From NCBI GenBank assembly GCA_003577145.1, contig QEUP01000003.1, positions 89,832 to 153,831 of the forward strand: a stretch of 64,000 nucleotides of DNA, written 5' to 3'. Position numbers and translations under genes: made by a program. The notes beneath the pieces are model-generated. The model had not been told where the DNA came from and did not search any database. It saw only the letters and a program-made list of their open reading frames with translations. This document shows, in pieces, positions 1-7,876 of the stretch. Each line of letters starts with the position of its first letter. The first letter of the stretch is position 1. This DNA is from Acidobacteriota bacterium (lineage in GTDB: Bacteria; Actinomycetota; Acidimicrobiia; Acidimicrobiales; Microtrichaceae).

Positions 1-1
1 C

Positions 2-328
2 GTCGGCCTGCACCGCGCCAAGGAGCTCATGTTCCTCGGTGACGAGGTCAGCGCTGCCCACGCCGATCGGATCGGCCTGGTCAACCGGGTGGTGCCACTG
101 GCCGAGCTCGAGAGGGAGTCGGACGCCCTCGCCACCCGTCTCGCCGAGGGCCCCACCCGGGCCATAGCGCTCACCAAGTGGCTCCTGAACCGCTCCCTCG
201 ACTCCAGCCGCCAGACCTGTTTCGAGGACGAGGCGGTGGCACAGGAGCTGGCTTCGGCTACCGAGGACTGCCGGGAAGGAGTGGCGTCGTTCATCGAGCG
301 GCGTGACCCCGACTTCAAGGGCTGGTAG
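2..328 (+). CDS. Enoyl-CoA hydratase/isomerase family protein, C-terminal part (cut by window edge)
   Basis: The reading frame is open from base 2 to a TAG at 326-328 and gives 108 residues. The sequence has the C-terminal look of the crotonase fold: a helix reading AKELMFLGDEVSAAHADRIG, then GLVNRVVP, and a helical region containing ALTKWLLNRSLD. These are the parts that follow the active site, so the catalytic half lies outside the window and substrate specificity cannot be judged. It lies upstream of, and in the same direction as, an acyl-CoA dehydrogenase, which supports a role in CoA-ester degradation. The methionine at 29 is internal to the domain and is not the true start. Confidence 0.85.
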   Translation, partial: VGLHRAKELMFLGDEVSAAHADRIGLVNRVVPLAELERESDALATRLAEGPTRAIALTKWLLNRSLDSSRQTCFEDEAVAQELASATEDCREGVASFIERRDPDFKGW

Positions 329-416
329 GCGCTTGCGACGCGAGCTCGACAACATGGTGGTCATCTCGCCAGGACCGCCGGCGGGGTTGGGGTCCCCGCC
401 CGCCGATGGGGGAGCT

Positions 417-452
417 CGGCCGCAGGCCGCGCGTCGGGGGCGCAGCCCCCGA
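417..452. repeat. Two adjacent GCA-triloop hairpins
   Basis: Two perfect palindromes lie back to back just before the acyl-CoA dehydrogenase. The first is CGGCC-GCA-GGCCG at 417-429 and the second is TCGGGGGC-GCA-GCCCCCGA at 434-452, an 8-bp stem. Both have the same loop. The second ends 9 bases before the GTG start at 462. Similar GCA-loop hairpins occur after nuoN at the far end of the window. They could be REP-like elements, a terminator for the upstream gene or translational control structures; there is no T-run. Confidence 0.6.
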
Positions 453-461
453 GGGAACTAG

Positions 462-1562
462 GTGGACTTCGAGTTCACACCGGAGCAGGAGTCGCTGCGC
501 CGGACCGTCCGGAGATGGCTCGAAGAGAAGGCGCCGCTGTCCTTCGTCCGGCGCATGTACTCACAGGCCGAGGGCTGCAGTAGGGATGTGTGGCAGGCAT
601 TCGCCGAGCTGGGCGTGACGGGCATCCTCGTACCCGAAGAACACGGCGGCGCCGGCATGGCGATGGTTGATGCCGGTGTGGTCCTGGAGGAGCTCGGACG
701 CGCGCTGTTTCCCGGGCCGTACCTCGTCTCGGCGGTGGTTGCCACCAGGCTCCTCGAACTGCTCGCCGGGCCGGAGGATCGCCGGCGTCTCCTGCCCGGA
801 CTGGCCGACGGTGGAACGATCGCGACGGTCGCCCTACCTCTGCCGGGGCGAGCAGCTCAGGTGCGGGCGCAAACGAGCGGAGGCGAGTGGGTCCTCAGCG
901 GGAGCTGTGACTGGGTGCCGGACCCGTTTCTGGCCGACCTGGTGCTGGTGGCGGGTCGGGCCGGGGGGGAAACGCTGGTCTTCGTCGTCGAGGCGGCCGA
1001 TGCCGAGCTGGTGCCGCAGCTGACGGTCGACGGGTCGAGGAGGTTCGCCACGCTCGAGCTCGAAGGCACACCGGCCCGGCCCCTCGGTACCGCTGACGCG
1101 TCGCCTGGTCTCGGCGCGGCCGTCGACTGCCTCCTGACAGGCCGGGTCACCGAGGGACTGGGGACCGCGTCGAAGGCCCTGGAGCTGGCTGTCGATTACG
1201 CCAAGCAGCGGGTCCAGTTCGGCAAGCCCGTGGGCGCGTTCCAGTCGATACAGCATCTGTGCGCCGACATGCTCCAGGCGCTCGAGCTCGGTCGCGTCGG
1301 TGCCTACTACGCCCTGTGGGCAATCGACGGGGCCGACCCGGCGGAAGCTCACCGTGGGGCCACCATGGCGATGGCGCATGCGTCGGATGCCTTCGAGTTC
1401 GTGGGCGCCAACTGCATCCAGGTGCACGGCGGAGTCGGGTTCAGCTGGGAACACGACCCCCACCTCTTCTACAAGCGCCTGCTGACCCTGCAGCAGGAAC
1501 TGGGTGGCAGGGGCTTGCACCTCGACGAGCTCGCCCGGCTCGTGGTCGACCGGCCTGGCTAG
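462..1562 (+). CDS. Acyl-CoA dehydrogenase family protein
   Basis: A 366-residue FAD-dependent dehydrogenase expected to introduce an alpha,beta double bond into an acyl-CoA. The N-terminal helical domain starts FEFTPEQESLRRTVRRWL. The middle beta domain (about 120-210) is short. The C-terminal domain carries the family signature QRVQFGKPVGAFQSIQHL (about 249-266) and VHGGVGFSWEHDPHLFYKR at 321-339. The GTG start follows a GAGGGA ribosome site. The length is on the short side for single-chain enzymes and resembles the actinobacterial FadE subunits that work as heteromers on steroid or branched acyl-CoAs, so it may need a partner; no second copy is visible here. Neighbouring hydratase and SDR genes would catalyse the following beta-oxidation steps. 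Confidence 0.85.
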   Translation: MDFEFTPEQESLRRTVRRWLEEKAPLSFVRRMYSQAEGCSRDVWQAFAELGVTGILVPEEHGGAGMAMVDAGVVLEELGRALFPGPYLVSAVVATRLLELLAGPEDRRRLLPGLADGGTIATVALPLPGRAAQVRAQTSGGEWVLSGSCDWVPDPFLADLVLVAGRAGGETLVFVVEAADAELVPQLTVDGSRRFATLELEGTPARPLGTADASPGLGAAVDCLLTGRVTEGLGTASKALELAVDYAKQRVQFGKPVGAFQSIQHLCADMLQALELGRVGAYYALWAIDGADPAEAHRGATMAMAHASDAFEFVGANCIQVHGGVGFSWEHDPHLFYKRLLTLQQELGGRGLHLDELARLVVDRPG

Positions 1563-1570
1563 GTCAGGGG

Positions 1571-2062
1571 TCAGGCTCGATGGATGAGGTTCATGGTGGA
1601 GGTCACGACCGGGTCACCGTCGTCGTCGGTGTAGCGGTCCTCGACGACCATGAACGTCATGGTCTTGCCCTTGGACTCCTTGGAGTAGATGTCTTTCACC
1701 TCGCCCTCGTGGTGCAGGCGCTGTCCCACCACCAAGGGCTTGTGGAACTCGAACTCCTGCTCACCGTGCAGCATGAGGCCGCCACTCGACATCAGCTCAC
1801 CGAGCACCTCGGCCATGGGGTTCACCCCGCCGGTGGGGTCGTCGGGCTGGTCCTCGTCGAAGGTACCCCAGTGCTGCATCGCGAAGGGATACGTCGGCGG
1901 TGCCGGGATGTTGTCGAAGCCGGCATCGCGCGCGGCGCTCGCGTCGTGGTAGATGGCGCTTTCGTCGGTGAGCGCGGTGGCGAAGTTCGACACCGGGCCG
2001 CGCTCGACGGTAACCGTGTGGGCGCCGGTTGGCTTCCCGATCCAGCCGCTGAAGTCGCTCAC
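1571..2062 (-). CDS. MaoC-like (R)-hydratase, FAS1-like N-terminal dehydratase domain
   Basis: 163 residues with the hot-dog fold features of the FAS1-like MaoC N-terminal family: GPVSNFATALTDESAIYHD near the start, APPTYPFAMQHW in the middle, and GEQEFEFHKPLVVGQRL followed by a strand region near the end. Members bind enoyl-CoA and usually need a second MaoC domain that supplies the catalytic Asp/His. No such partner gene is adjacent, so the active complex may use a protein encoded elsewhere. The gene converges on the acyl-CoA dehydrogenase with 8 bases between stops and is divergent from the SDR gene. Family assignment is firm; the substrate is unknown. Confidence 0.75.
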   Translation of the reverse strand: MSDFSGWIGKPTGAHTVTVERGPVSNFATALTDESAIYHDASAARDAGFDNIPAPPTYPFAMQHWGTFDEDQPDDPTGGVNPMAEVLGELMSSGGLMLHGEQEFEFHKPLVVGQRLHHEGEVKDIYSKESKGKTMTFMVVEDRYTDDDGDPVVTSTMNLIHRA

Positions 2063-2168
2063 GCTCGTCCTCCCCGTGGGCTTGGTCGCCGACCTGGTGC
2101 CGACGCTAAGGTGACGCCCGCGTCAGGTTTCTCCATTCAAGCACACAGCGCAGGGGGAGTGAGAAGCG

Positions 2169-3098
2169 ATGGGAATCGTGGATGGAAAGGTCGCCATCGT
2201 CACCGGAGCGGGCCGTGGCATCGGCCGCGGAGAGGCGCTGGAACTGGCGGCGCAGGGTGCCAAGATCGTCGTGAACGACGTGGGCGGGACCTCGAAGGGC
2301 GAAGGCACCGATCCCTCGCCGGTCGAGGAGACGATCCAGCTCATCAAGGACAGAGGCGGCGAGGCCGTCGCCAACTATGACGACGTCACCGACTGGGACG
2401 CCGGCCAGCAGATGGTGCAACAGGCCATCGACACGTTCGGTGCACTCGACATCGTGGTGAACAACGCCGGGATCCTGCGCGACGCCTCCATCACGAAGAT
2501 GACCGAGCAGGAGTGGGACTCGGTCATAGCGGTACACCTGAAAGGGACGTTCAATCTGACCCACCACGCTTGCTTGTACTGGCAGACCGAGTCCAAGGCG
2601 GGCCGGAAGCGCAACGCAGCCATTGTGAACACCGTGAGCTCGGCGGGCCTCCAGGGCAACAGGGGCCAGGCCAACTACGGCGCGGCGAAGGCCGGCATCG
2701 CGGCGCTCACGGTGATCACCGCGCTGGAGGGCGAGCGATCAGGAGTGAGAGCCAACGCCATCGCCCCCGGCGGGGCTACCCGGATGGTGCACGAGACCAT
2801 GCCTCAGATCCCCCTGACCGAGGCAAACGACGTGCCCGAGGATCAGTTCGAGCGACTCAACCCGGGGAACTCCGCACCGATGGTCGTCTGGCTCGCTTCT
2901 GACGAGGCGCTGCACGTGTCGGGCCAGGTCTTCCGAGCAGTGGGCGACGAGATCACCTGGTACAAGGGTTGGCATCTGGGGCCCTCGGCCAAAGCCGGCA
3001 AGGAGCCCCAGAGATGGGACCCGGCCAAGATCGGCGCGGCGGTCGCCGAGGGGATCTTCGGCAGCCGTCCCGGAGGGCTCCAGATGGGCGGAGGCTGA
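2169..3098 (+). CDS. Short-chain dehydrogenase, (3R)-hydroxyacyl-CoA dehydrogenase-like
   Basis: 309 residues, a classical SDR. It shows the cofactor motif TGAGRGIG at 12-19, NNAG at 98-101, and the catalytic Ser (157/158), Tyr170 and Lys174 in VSSAGLQGNRGQANYGAAK. The insertion DVGGTSKGEGTDPSPVEETI after the second strand and the long C-terminal tail resemble the SDR domain of peroxisomal multifunctional enzyme type 2 (HSD17B4), which oxidises (3R)-hydroxyacyl-CoA. That matches the MaoC-type (R)-hydratase encoded divergently next door. A GGGGGAG ribosome site precedes the ATG. Likely NAD(H)-dependent and cytosolic. The substrate assignment is inference from subfamily resemblance and context. 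Confidence 0.8.
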   Translation: MGIVDGKVAIVTGAGRGIGRGEALELAAQGAKIVVNDVGGTSKGEGTDPSPVEETIQLIKDRGGEAVANYDDVTDWDAGQQMVQQAIDTFGALDIVVNNAGILRDASITKMTEQEWDSVIAVHLKGTFNLTHHACLYWQTESKAGRKRNAAIVNTVSSAGLQGNRGQANYGAAKAGIAALTVITALEGERSGVRANAIAPGGATRMVHETMPQIPLTEANDVPEDQFERLNPGNSAPMVVWLASDEALHVSGQVFRAVGDEITWYKGWHLGPSAKAGKEPQRWDPAKIGAAVAEGIFGSRPGGLQMGGG

Positions 3099-3109
3099 AA
3101 GGGCGCCCC

Positions 3110-3901
3110 TCAGCGGTCGTCGAGGCCCTCCAGGTAGCGGCGGGCCACCTCCATCGACTCGGGGTCGCGCATGGCGCCGATGATCGCGGCCGAGTCGTCG
3201 CCTCCTGCACCTGGACCCGCCATCTGGTCCAGCACGTCGATCACCTGGCGCTTGGTGGCGCGCAAGGTGAAGGCCGACTTGTCGATCAGGCTCGAGGTCA
3301 GGTCGTCGACGGCGCGGTCCAACTCCTCACTCGCGACGACACGGTTGACGAAACCGAGGTCCTTGGCCTCGCCGGCGCTGAAGGCCCGGCAGGTCATCAC
3401 CAGCTCCCGGGTCATGGCCGGGCCGATCTCGCGTACGAGCCGGGGAATGCCACCCCATGCCAGCGGAATGCCCAGCGCCACTTCGGGAATGGAGAAGCGG
3501 GTGTCCTCGGCAGCAACCCGGAGATCGCAGGCGGCGGCCAGTACGACCCCGCCGCCGACGCAGTGACCGTGAATGCGGGCGATCGTGACCGGCGCCATCG
3601 CTCCCACCGCGTCGGCCATGTGACGTCCCAGGTCCGGTATGTCCCGGGGAGCGGAGTTCTCCGGCGGGTTGGCGAAAGTCCCCATGTCGAAGCCGGCGCT
3701 GAACGCCCGTCCGGCGCCGCCGATGACCACGGCCTTGATGTCGTCCCGGCGGTCGAACCAGGCCGCAGCCTCGATGAGCTCCTGGAGGGTTCCCGGACCC
3801 AGCGGGTTGAGCTTGTCGGGCCGGTCGAGCGTGATCCGCCCGACCGTCCCGTCGTCAGTCACCTTGATCGTCGACCATTGCGGTGGGGAGGAGCGTTCCA
3901 T
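3110..3901 (-). CDS. Enoyl-CoA hydratase/isomerase family protein
   Basis: 263 residues, complete crotonase fold. The oxyanion-hole regions are GGAGRAFSAGFD (61-72) and HGHCVGGGVVLAAACD (111-126). Of the two glutamates used by classical hydratases, the second is present (Glu140 in SIPEVALG) but the first is replaced by hydrophobic residues in GGGVVL. Crotonase relatives with this change include isomerases, hydrolases and decarboxylases, so hydration is not assured. It converges on the SDR gene with 11 bases between stops and lies 25 bases downstream of the VOC gene on the same strand, so the two are likely cotranscribed. Confidence 0.8.
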   Translation of the reverse strand: MERSSPPQWSTIKVTDDGTVGRITLDRPDKLNPLGPGTLQELIEAAAWFDRRDDIKAVVIGGAGRAFSAGFDMGTFANPPENSAPRDIPDLGRHMADAVGAMAPVTIARIHGHCVGGGVVLAAACDLRVAAEDTRFSIPEVALGIPLAWGGIPRLVREIGPAMTRELVMTCRAFSAGEAKDLGFVNRVVASEELDRAVDDLTSSLIDKSAFTLRATKRQVIDVLDQMAGPGAGGDDSAAIIGAMRDPESMEVARRYLEGLDDR

Positions 3902-3926
3902 TCACGTGTTGATACCAGACCGAGGC

Positions 3927-4298
3927 TCAGGGGTAGCTCACCACCTCTATCTCCACGCCGTCGGGATCGAGGAAGTAGAAGCGACGACCGGGCTCGTAGG
4001 AGCCGTGGTTGAACGTGTCGACGCCCCTAGCCTCGAGACGGTGGTCGATCTCGTCGAGGTCGTCCACGACGATGCCCACATGGTTGAGTGAGATCTCGCC
4101 GACGCCCGGCGCCGCCTGGGTCTTCTCGTGGGGCTGGTAGAGCGCGAGGTAGGTGTCGTCGGTGCCGACGTGCACGGTGCGTCCCATGCCCGCCATGCCG
4201 TCGCCTTCCCACCGACGCTTGAAGTCGAAGACCTCCTCGTAGAAGCGAGCTGTCCGCTCCACGTCGGCGACGTTCAGGTTCACGTGTTCGAGGAACAT
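3927..4298 (-). CDS. VOC (glyoxalase/bleomycin resistance/dioxygenase) superfamily protein
   Basis: 123 residues from the ATG at 4298, which has a GGAGGG ribosome site; longer reading upstream would run through the divergent regulator gene. The chain begins MFLEHVNLNVADVERTARFY, has the second half-module start ISLNHVGIVVDDLDE, and ends FYFLDPDGVEIEVVSYP. The paired beta-alpha-beta-beta-beta modules and the metal-ligand-like His5 and terminal Glu fit the vicinal oxygen chelate fold. Members include methylmalonyl-CoA epimerase, glyoxalase I and ring-cleaving dioxygenases; which one applies cannot be told from sequence alone. It is the promoter-proximal gene before the downstream hydratase and shares its control region with the SufR-like regulator. 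Confidence 0.75.
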   Translation of the reverse strand: MFLEHVNLNVADVERTARFYEEVFDFKRRWEGDGMAGMGRTVHVGTDDTYLALYQPHEKTQAAPGVGEISLNHVGIVVDDLDEIDHRLEARGVDTFNHGSYEPGRRFYFLDPDGVEIEVVSYP

Positions 4299-4337
4299 CG
4301 GGCCCCCTCCGGGTAATTTTCGAAAGTCAGTACTTGT

Positions 4338-4366
4338 GTTATCGCCCCGTCCCGAGAATTTGTCAA
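4338..4366 (-). promoter_or_regulatory. Promoter of the VOC-hydratase pair
   Basis: On the minus strand a perfect -35 TTGACA (plus coordinates 4361-4366) is followed after 17 bases by GATAAC (4338-4343), which keeps four of the six bases of TATAAT. It directs transcription towards the VOC gene, whose ATG is 39 bases further on. Confidence 0.6.
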
Positions 4367-4377
4367 GGTTGAACTTG
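4364..4377. promoter_or_regulatory. Candidate operator for the SufR-like regulator, CAAG-N6-CTTG
   Basis: The palindrome CAAG (4364-4367), six bases, CTTG (4374-4377) has the same half-site length and spacing as the CAAC-N6-GTTG site known for SufR. It overlaps the -35 of the divergent VOC promoter and lies just upstream of the regulator's own -10. A direct repeat of ACTTGTG (4332-4338 and 4373-4379, 41 bases apart) also covers the region. Binding is inference. Confidence 0.45.
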
Positions 4378-4388
4378 TGAAAATGATG

Positions 4389-4394
4389 TAGGCT
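4389..4394 (+). promoter_or_regulatory. -10 element TAGGCT for a probable leaderless transcript
   Basis: TAGGCT ends 7 bases before the GTG at 4402, the distance expected when transcription begins at the start codon itself. There is no Shine-Dalgarno sequence and no good -35 at 16-18 bases. Confidence 0.45.
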
Positions 4395-4401
4395 CAGGGC
4401 A

Positions 4402-5040
4402 GTGGACCGCGAGACCCTGGGAGCGACCAAACGCCTCCTCCTGGAACACCTGAAGGTGCGGGGACTGTGCACCGCCAAGGACCTTGCTGGACGCGCCGAT
4501 GTCTCCGAAGTCGCCGTCCGCCAGCACCTCGCCGATCTCGAGCGCGACGGCCTGGTCCGCTCGGTGACCGGGCAACCCTCAGGCAGGGGTCGACCGGCCG
4601 AGAAATGGTCGCTGACCCGTTCAGCGGACCGGTTCTTCCCGGACCGGCACGGTGACCTGACGGTCCAGCTCATCGCGGCGGTCAAGTCAGCGGTCGGAGA
4701 GGAGGGATTCCAATCCGTCCTCGCGGCGCGGGATGCCGATCAGGTCGAGAAGTATCGGTCCTCGATGGCGAAGGGCTCCTCGCTGGATGAGCGCATCGAG
4801 GCCCTGGCGCTGGCTCGATCCGAAGAGGGCTACATGGCCGAGGTCGAGGAAGCGGGCGAAGGCGCCTACCGGTTCATCGAGAACCACTGCCCGATCTGCG
4901 ACGCAGCCCTCACCTGCCAGCAGCTGTGCCGCTCGGAGCTGGAGGTCTTCCGCTCGGCGCTCGGCGAGGACGTGACCGTCGAGCGCGAGGAGCACATGGT
5001 GTCGGGTAGCCGTCGTTGTACCTACCGCATCACCGGATGA
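4402..5040 (+). CDS. SufR-like winged-helix regulator with C-terminal cysteine motif
   Basis: 212 residues. Residues 5-65 form a winged helix (TKRLLLEHLKVRGLCTAKDL, then VSEVAVRQHLADLERDGLV) of the ArsR/DeoR-like COG2345 type. The C-terminal part contains ENHCPICDAALTCQQLC followed by a later cysteine in GSRRCTYRI, the layout used by SufR-type repressors to hold an Fe-S cluster. Expected role: a DNA-binding repressor that senses Fe-S or redox state. It is divergent from the VOC gene and a palindromic site lies between them, so autoregulation and control of the VOC-hydratase pair is likely. Its end overlaps the convergent CoA-transferase gene by 11 bases. Because suf genes are not present here, the target is probably this acyl-CoA cluster rather than cluster assembly. 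Confidence 0.75.
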   Translation: MDRETLGATKRLLLEHLKVRGLCTAKDLAGRADVSEVAVRQHLADLERDGLVRSVTGQPSGRGRPAEKWSLTRSADRFFPDRHGDLTVQLIAAVKSAVGEEGFQSVLAARDADQVEKYRSSMAKGSSLDERIEALALARSEEGYMAEVEEAGEGAYRFIENHCPICDAALTCQQLCRSELEVFRSALGEDVTVEREEHMVSGSRRCTYRITG

Positions 5041-6238
5041 CGCCGCGGTCGCGCAGCTGCCGGCGCTCGACTTCCCCGACACCCAGCTCGTCGAGGATCG
5101 TGTCGGTGTCGGCGCCATGGTCGCGGCCTGTGAACCGGATCGAGCCCGGCGTTCCCGACATCCGCCAGATGACGTTCTGCATCCGTACCGGGCCCAGGTC
5201 GTCGTCCTCGACGGTGGTGATGGTGTCAAGGGCCCGGATCTGGGGATCGTCCATGAGCTCGGCTATGTCGTACACCGGTGCGATGGCCGCGTCGGCGGCC
5301 TCGAAGGCTGCGACGACCTCGTCCTGCGCGCGCTCTGCGACCCACTCGGCGACGTAGCGGTCCAGCATCTCGCCGCGGCTCGCCCGGCCACGGCCGGTCT
5401 GGAACCACGCTTCGTCGACGACCTCGGGATGGCCGACCAGGCGCATCACCCGGGTCGCCACAGGTGTGCCACTGGTGGAGACCGCCACCCACTTGCCGTC
5501 GCGGGTCCGGTAGGTGTTGCGGGGGGCGTTGAAGGTCAGGCGGTTACCCAGCCGCGGTGGCACCTCACCGAGTTGGTCATAGACGATCGGCTGGGGACCC
5601 AGAGCGGTGATGATCGGCTCGAGGATCGAGATGTCGATGGTCTGCCCCCTGCCTCGACGCGCGTCGCGGTGATAGAGAGCCATGACTGCTGCACAGGCGG
5701 TCGATATCCCGCAGATGCTGTCGGCCAGCCCCAGCGGTGGGAGCGTAGGCGGACCATCGGCCTCGCCGGTGACAGCGGCGAAGCCGCTCATCGCCTCGGC
5801 CAGGGTGCCGTAGCCGGGGCGCCGGACGTACGGCCCGAACTGTCCGAAGCCGCTCACCCGAACCAGGATCACGTCCGGGTTGGCTTCCCTCAGCCGGTCG
5901 TACCCCAGGTCCCAGCGTTCCATCGTCCCGGGGCGGAAGTTCTCGACGACGATGTCGGCTGTCCCTACGAGGCGGCAGAACAACTCGGCGCCCTCGGTCT
6001 TGGCGAGGTCGATGCCGATGCAGCGCTTGTTACGACCGGTGGTCGTCCACCAGAGCCCCTTGCCTGCTCTGCTCGGACCGTGGTCTCGCAGAGCGTCGGG
6101 ACGTCGTGGATGCTCGACCTTGATGACGTCGGCGCCGTAGTCACCCAGGATCTGGCATGCGAGCGGTCCGGCGAGGACCGTGGATGCGTCGATCACCTGT
6201 ACTCCGGCCAGGGGCCCTTGGGCGGGGGGCTCGTGCAT
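5030..6238 (-). CDS. CaiB/BaiF family CoA transferase (family III)
   Basis: 402 residues from the ATG at 6238; the frame is open further upstream but the family-like sequence begins at PLAGVQVIDASTVLAGPLAC. Recognisable blocks are LGDYGADVIKVEHP, GRNKRCIGIDLAKTEG, VENFRPGTMERWDLGYD and RVSGFGQFGPYVRRPGYG. The residue that forms the acyl-enzyme aspartate in formyl-CoA transferase corresponds to the Asp of PLGLADSICG. It would move CoA between carboxylic acids, for example activating a substrate of the neighbouring pathway. It is transcribed towards the regulator gene and overlaps its 3' end by 11 bases. Family is certain, substrate unknown. Confidence 0.85.
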   Translation of the reverse strand: MHEPPAQGPLAGVQVIDASTVLAGPLACQILGDYGADVIKVEHPRRPDALRDHGPSRAGKGLWWTTTGRNKRCIGIDLAKTEGAELFCRLVGTADIVVENFRPGTMERWDLGYDRLREANPDVILVRVSGFGQFGPYVRRPGYGTLAEAMSGFAAVTGEADGPPTLPPLGLADSICGISTACAAVMALYHRDARRGRGQTIDISILEPIITALGPQPIVYDQLGEVPPRLGNRLTFNAPRNTYRTRDGKWVAVSTSGTPVATRVMRLVGHPEVVDEAWFQTGRGRASRGEMLDRYVAEWVAERAQDEVVAAFEAADAAIAPVYDIAELMDDPQIRALDTITTVEDDDLGPVRMQNVIWRMSGTPGSIRFTGRDHGADTDTILDELGVGEVERRQLRDRGVIR

Positions 6239-6340
6239 GACGGGCTGTGACGCTACCGCACCGGAATCGCGTTTGGACCAGGAATCCACGGCTCGGGCCG
6301 GCGGGCGCGCTACACAGTTCCTCGAGGTAGTGGAGGCGCA

Positions 6341-7033
6341 TTGGACGGCCAGCCGGAACCCGAGCATGGACACGTGTTGGTGGCAGGCCTGTGGTCGGGG
6401 CAGTGCGGACGCTCGTTCGCCCTGACGTTCCTGGCGCTGTTGGCGCCGATCCTCGTGCCTTTCGAGAAGATCGCGAATGTCACTGCGGTCGCCCTTGCTC
6501 TGGCCAGCACTGTCCCCGCCATTCGCTCGGCGGATGAGCGCCCTACGGTTCGCAACTTGGTTCGCCTCGTGGCGTTGGTGCTCATCGCCGCGACGATCGC
6601 CTTGGAGGCCGGGGACTACACCAGGCTTGTGGGTTGGGTGCTGGTGGCAGTCGGCACGCTCTACTTCGTCGCACCGGTGATGATCCTCAGGAACGTCGCC
6701 CGCCACGAGACCATCACCGGTCAGTCCGTGTTCGGGGCCGTGGCCATGTACCTCCAGATCGGCATCGCCTTCGCATTCGTCTACTCGGGCCTCGACCGGG
6801 CTGTGGCCGACTCGTTCAGCCTCGGAGGGGTGGACTCGGCATCGTGGCCCACCTACTTCAGCTTCGTGACGCTCACTACCCTGGGCTATGGCGACATAAC
6901 GCCGTCCAGCCAGACGACCGAGTCGCTCGCCATCCTCGAGGCGGTCCTGGGCCAGATCCTGCTCGTCACCGTCGTTGCCAGGCTGGTCTCACTGCTCGGA
7001 TCGCAGGGGTTCTCCTCCACCGACGAACCGTGA
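6341..7033 (+). CDS. Two-pore-helix ion channel family protein (potassium-channel-like)
   Basis: 230 residues. Membrane segments lie at about 25-60, 75-90, 95-117, 130-150 and 195-220, with the potassium selectivity filter TLTTLGYGD at 177-185 between the last two. This fits a small Ion_trans_2-type channel with an extra N-terminal membrane bundle. No cytosolic RCK or cyclic-nucleotide domain follows, so gating may depend on the N-terminal membrane part. The start is uncertain: TTG at 6341 is used here, while in-frame GTG codons twelve and fourteen codons later are alternatives. The next gene begins 61 bases after its stop. Confidence 0.75.
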   Translation: MDGQPEPEHGHVLVAGLWSGQCGRSFALTFLALLAPILVPFEKIANVTAVALALASTVPAIRSADERPTVRNLVRLVALVLIAATIALEAGDYTRLVGWVLVAVGTLYFVAPVMILRNVARHETITGQSVFGAVAMYLQIGIAFAFVYSGLDRAVADSFSLGGVDSASWPTYFSFVTLTTLGYGDITPSSQTTESLAILEAVLGQILLVTVVARLVSLLGSQGFSSTDEP

Positions 7034-7094
7034 TCGAGTTGGATCACGCTTTCGGTATGGTGAACACGCACTTCCCGACGAGAGCCCCAACCCA

Positions 7095-7811
7095 GTGTCC
7101 GATCGCCGTCCGAACCATCATCGCTACCACAGCCACCGTGACGTCACCGGCGGCGCTGCCCGCGCTGCTGTCTTCGGGGTCAGCGATGGGCTGGTGTCGA
7201 ACGTCGCGCTCATACTCGGCGTCGCCGGTGCATCGGTCGATGGTCGGATCGTGCTGCTGACAGGTCTGGCGGGTCTGATCGCCGGAGCTGTCTCGATGGC
7301 CGCCGGCGAGTACGTGTCGATGCAGGCACAACGCGAGCTGGTGGAACGCGAGCTTCGCATAGAGAGCGAGAGCCTCGAATCCCATCCTGATGTCGAGCAG
7401 GCGGAGCTGGCCGCCATCTACGAGGCCAGGGGCATCGACCGCGACACATCCCGAAAGATCGCCGAGGAGGTCCACCGTGACCCGGAGGTCGCGTTGGAGG
7501 TTCATGCCAAAGAGGAGCTCGGGGTCGATCCGGGGGGACTCGGGTCGCCGACCGGTGCGGCGATCTGGTCCTTCCTCGCATTTGCCGCAGGAGCCCTCAT
7601 ACCGCTGGTGCCCTGGATGATCACCGAGGGCAAACTGGCCACGATCACCTCCATGGTGCTCGCCGGCGCCGCCGCGGGCGTGGTCGGTGCCGTGCTGTCG
7701 CTGTTCACCGGGAAGTCGGCCTGGTTCTCGGCTGCAAGACAGGTCCTGATTGCGGCCGGAGCCAGCGCGGTCACCTTCGCCATCGGTCGCGCGGTAGGCA
7801 CGACGATCTGA
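7095..7811 (+). CDS. VIT1/CCC1-type transporter family membrane protein
   Basis: 238 residues from GTG 7095. The conserved block AAVFGVSDGLVSNVALILGVAG opens the first membrane segment and is followed by a second ending in MAAGEYVSMQAQRELVERE, the hallmark of the VIT/CCC1 iron and manganese transporter family. A charged cytosolic region (EEVHRDPEVALEVHAKEELG) leads to three C-terminal membrane segments. Family members move Fe2+ or Mn2+ out of the cytoplasm or into compartments. The frame is open back to 6975, inside the channel gene, but that extension is low-complexity and not family-like. No metal regulator is adjacent. Confidence 0.75.
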   Translation: MSDRRPNHHRYHSHRDVTGGAARAAVFGVSDGLVSNVALILGVAGASVDGRIVLLTGLAGLIAGAVSMAAGEYVSMQAQRELVERELRIESESLESHPDVEQAELAAIYEARGIDRDTSRKIAEEVHRDPEVALEVHAKEELGVDPGGLGSPTGAAIWSFLAFAAGALIPLVPWMITEGKLATITSMVLAGAAAGVVGAVLSLFTGKSAWFSAARQVLIAAGASAVTFAIGRAVGTTI

Positions 7812-7876
7812 TCTGGATCAGGTTCGCGGCGGTGAGCCCCGGACCTCTGTCGCTTCCAGCGCGGCGGTCGTCGCCG

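Noticed and set aside
6975..7094. N-terminal extension of the VIT-type protein starting inside the channel gene
   Set aside because: The stretch is low-complexity and unlike the family, and it overlaps conserved coding sequence of the channel.
7808..7821. CTGATC-TG-GATCAG as a terminator after the VIT-type gene
   Set aside because: The 2-base loop would open the stem, leaving too little pairing, and no T-run follows.
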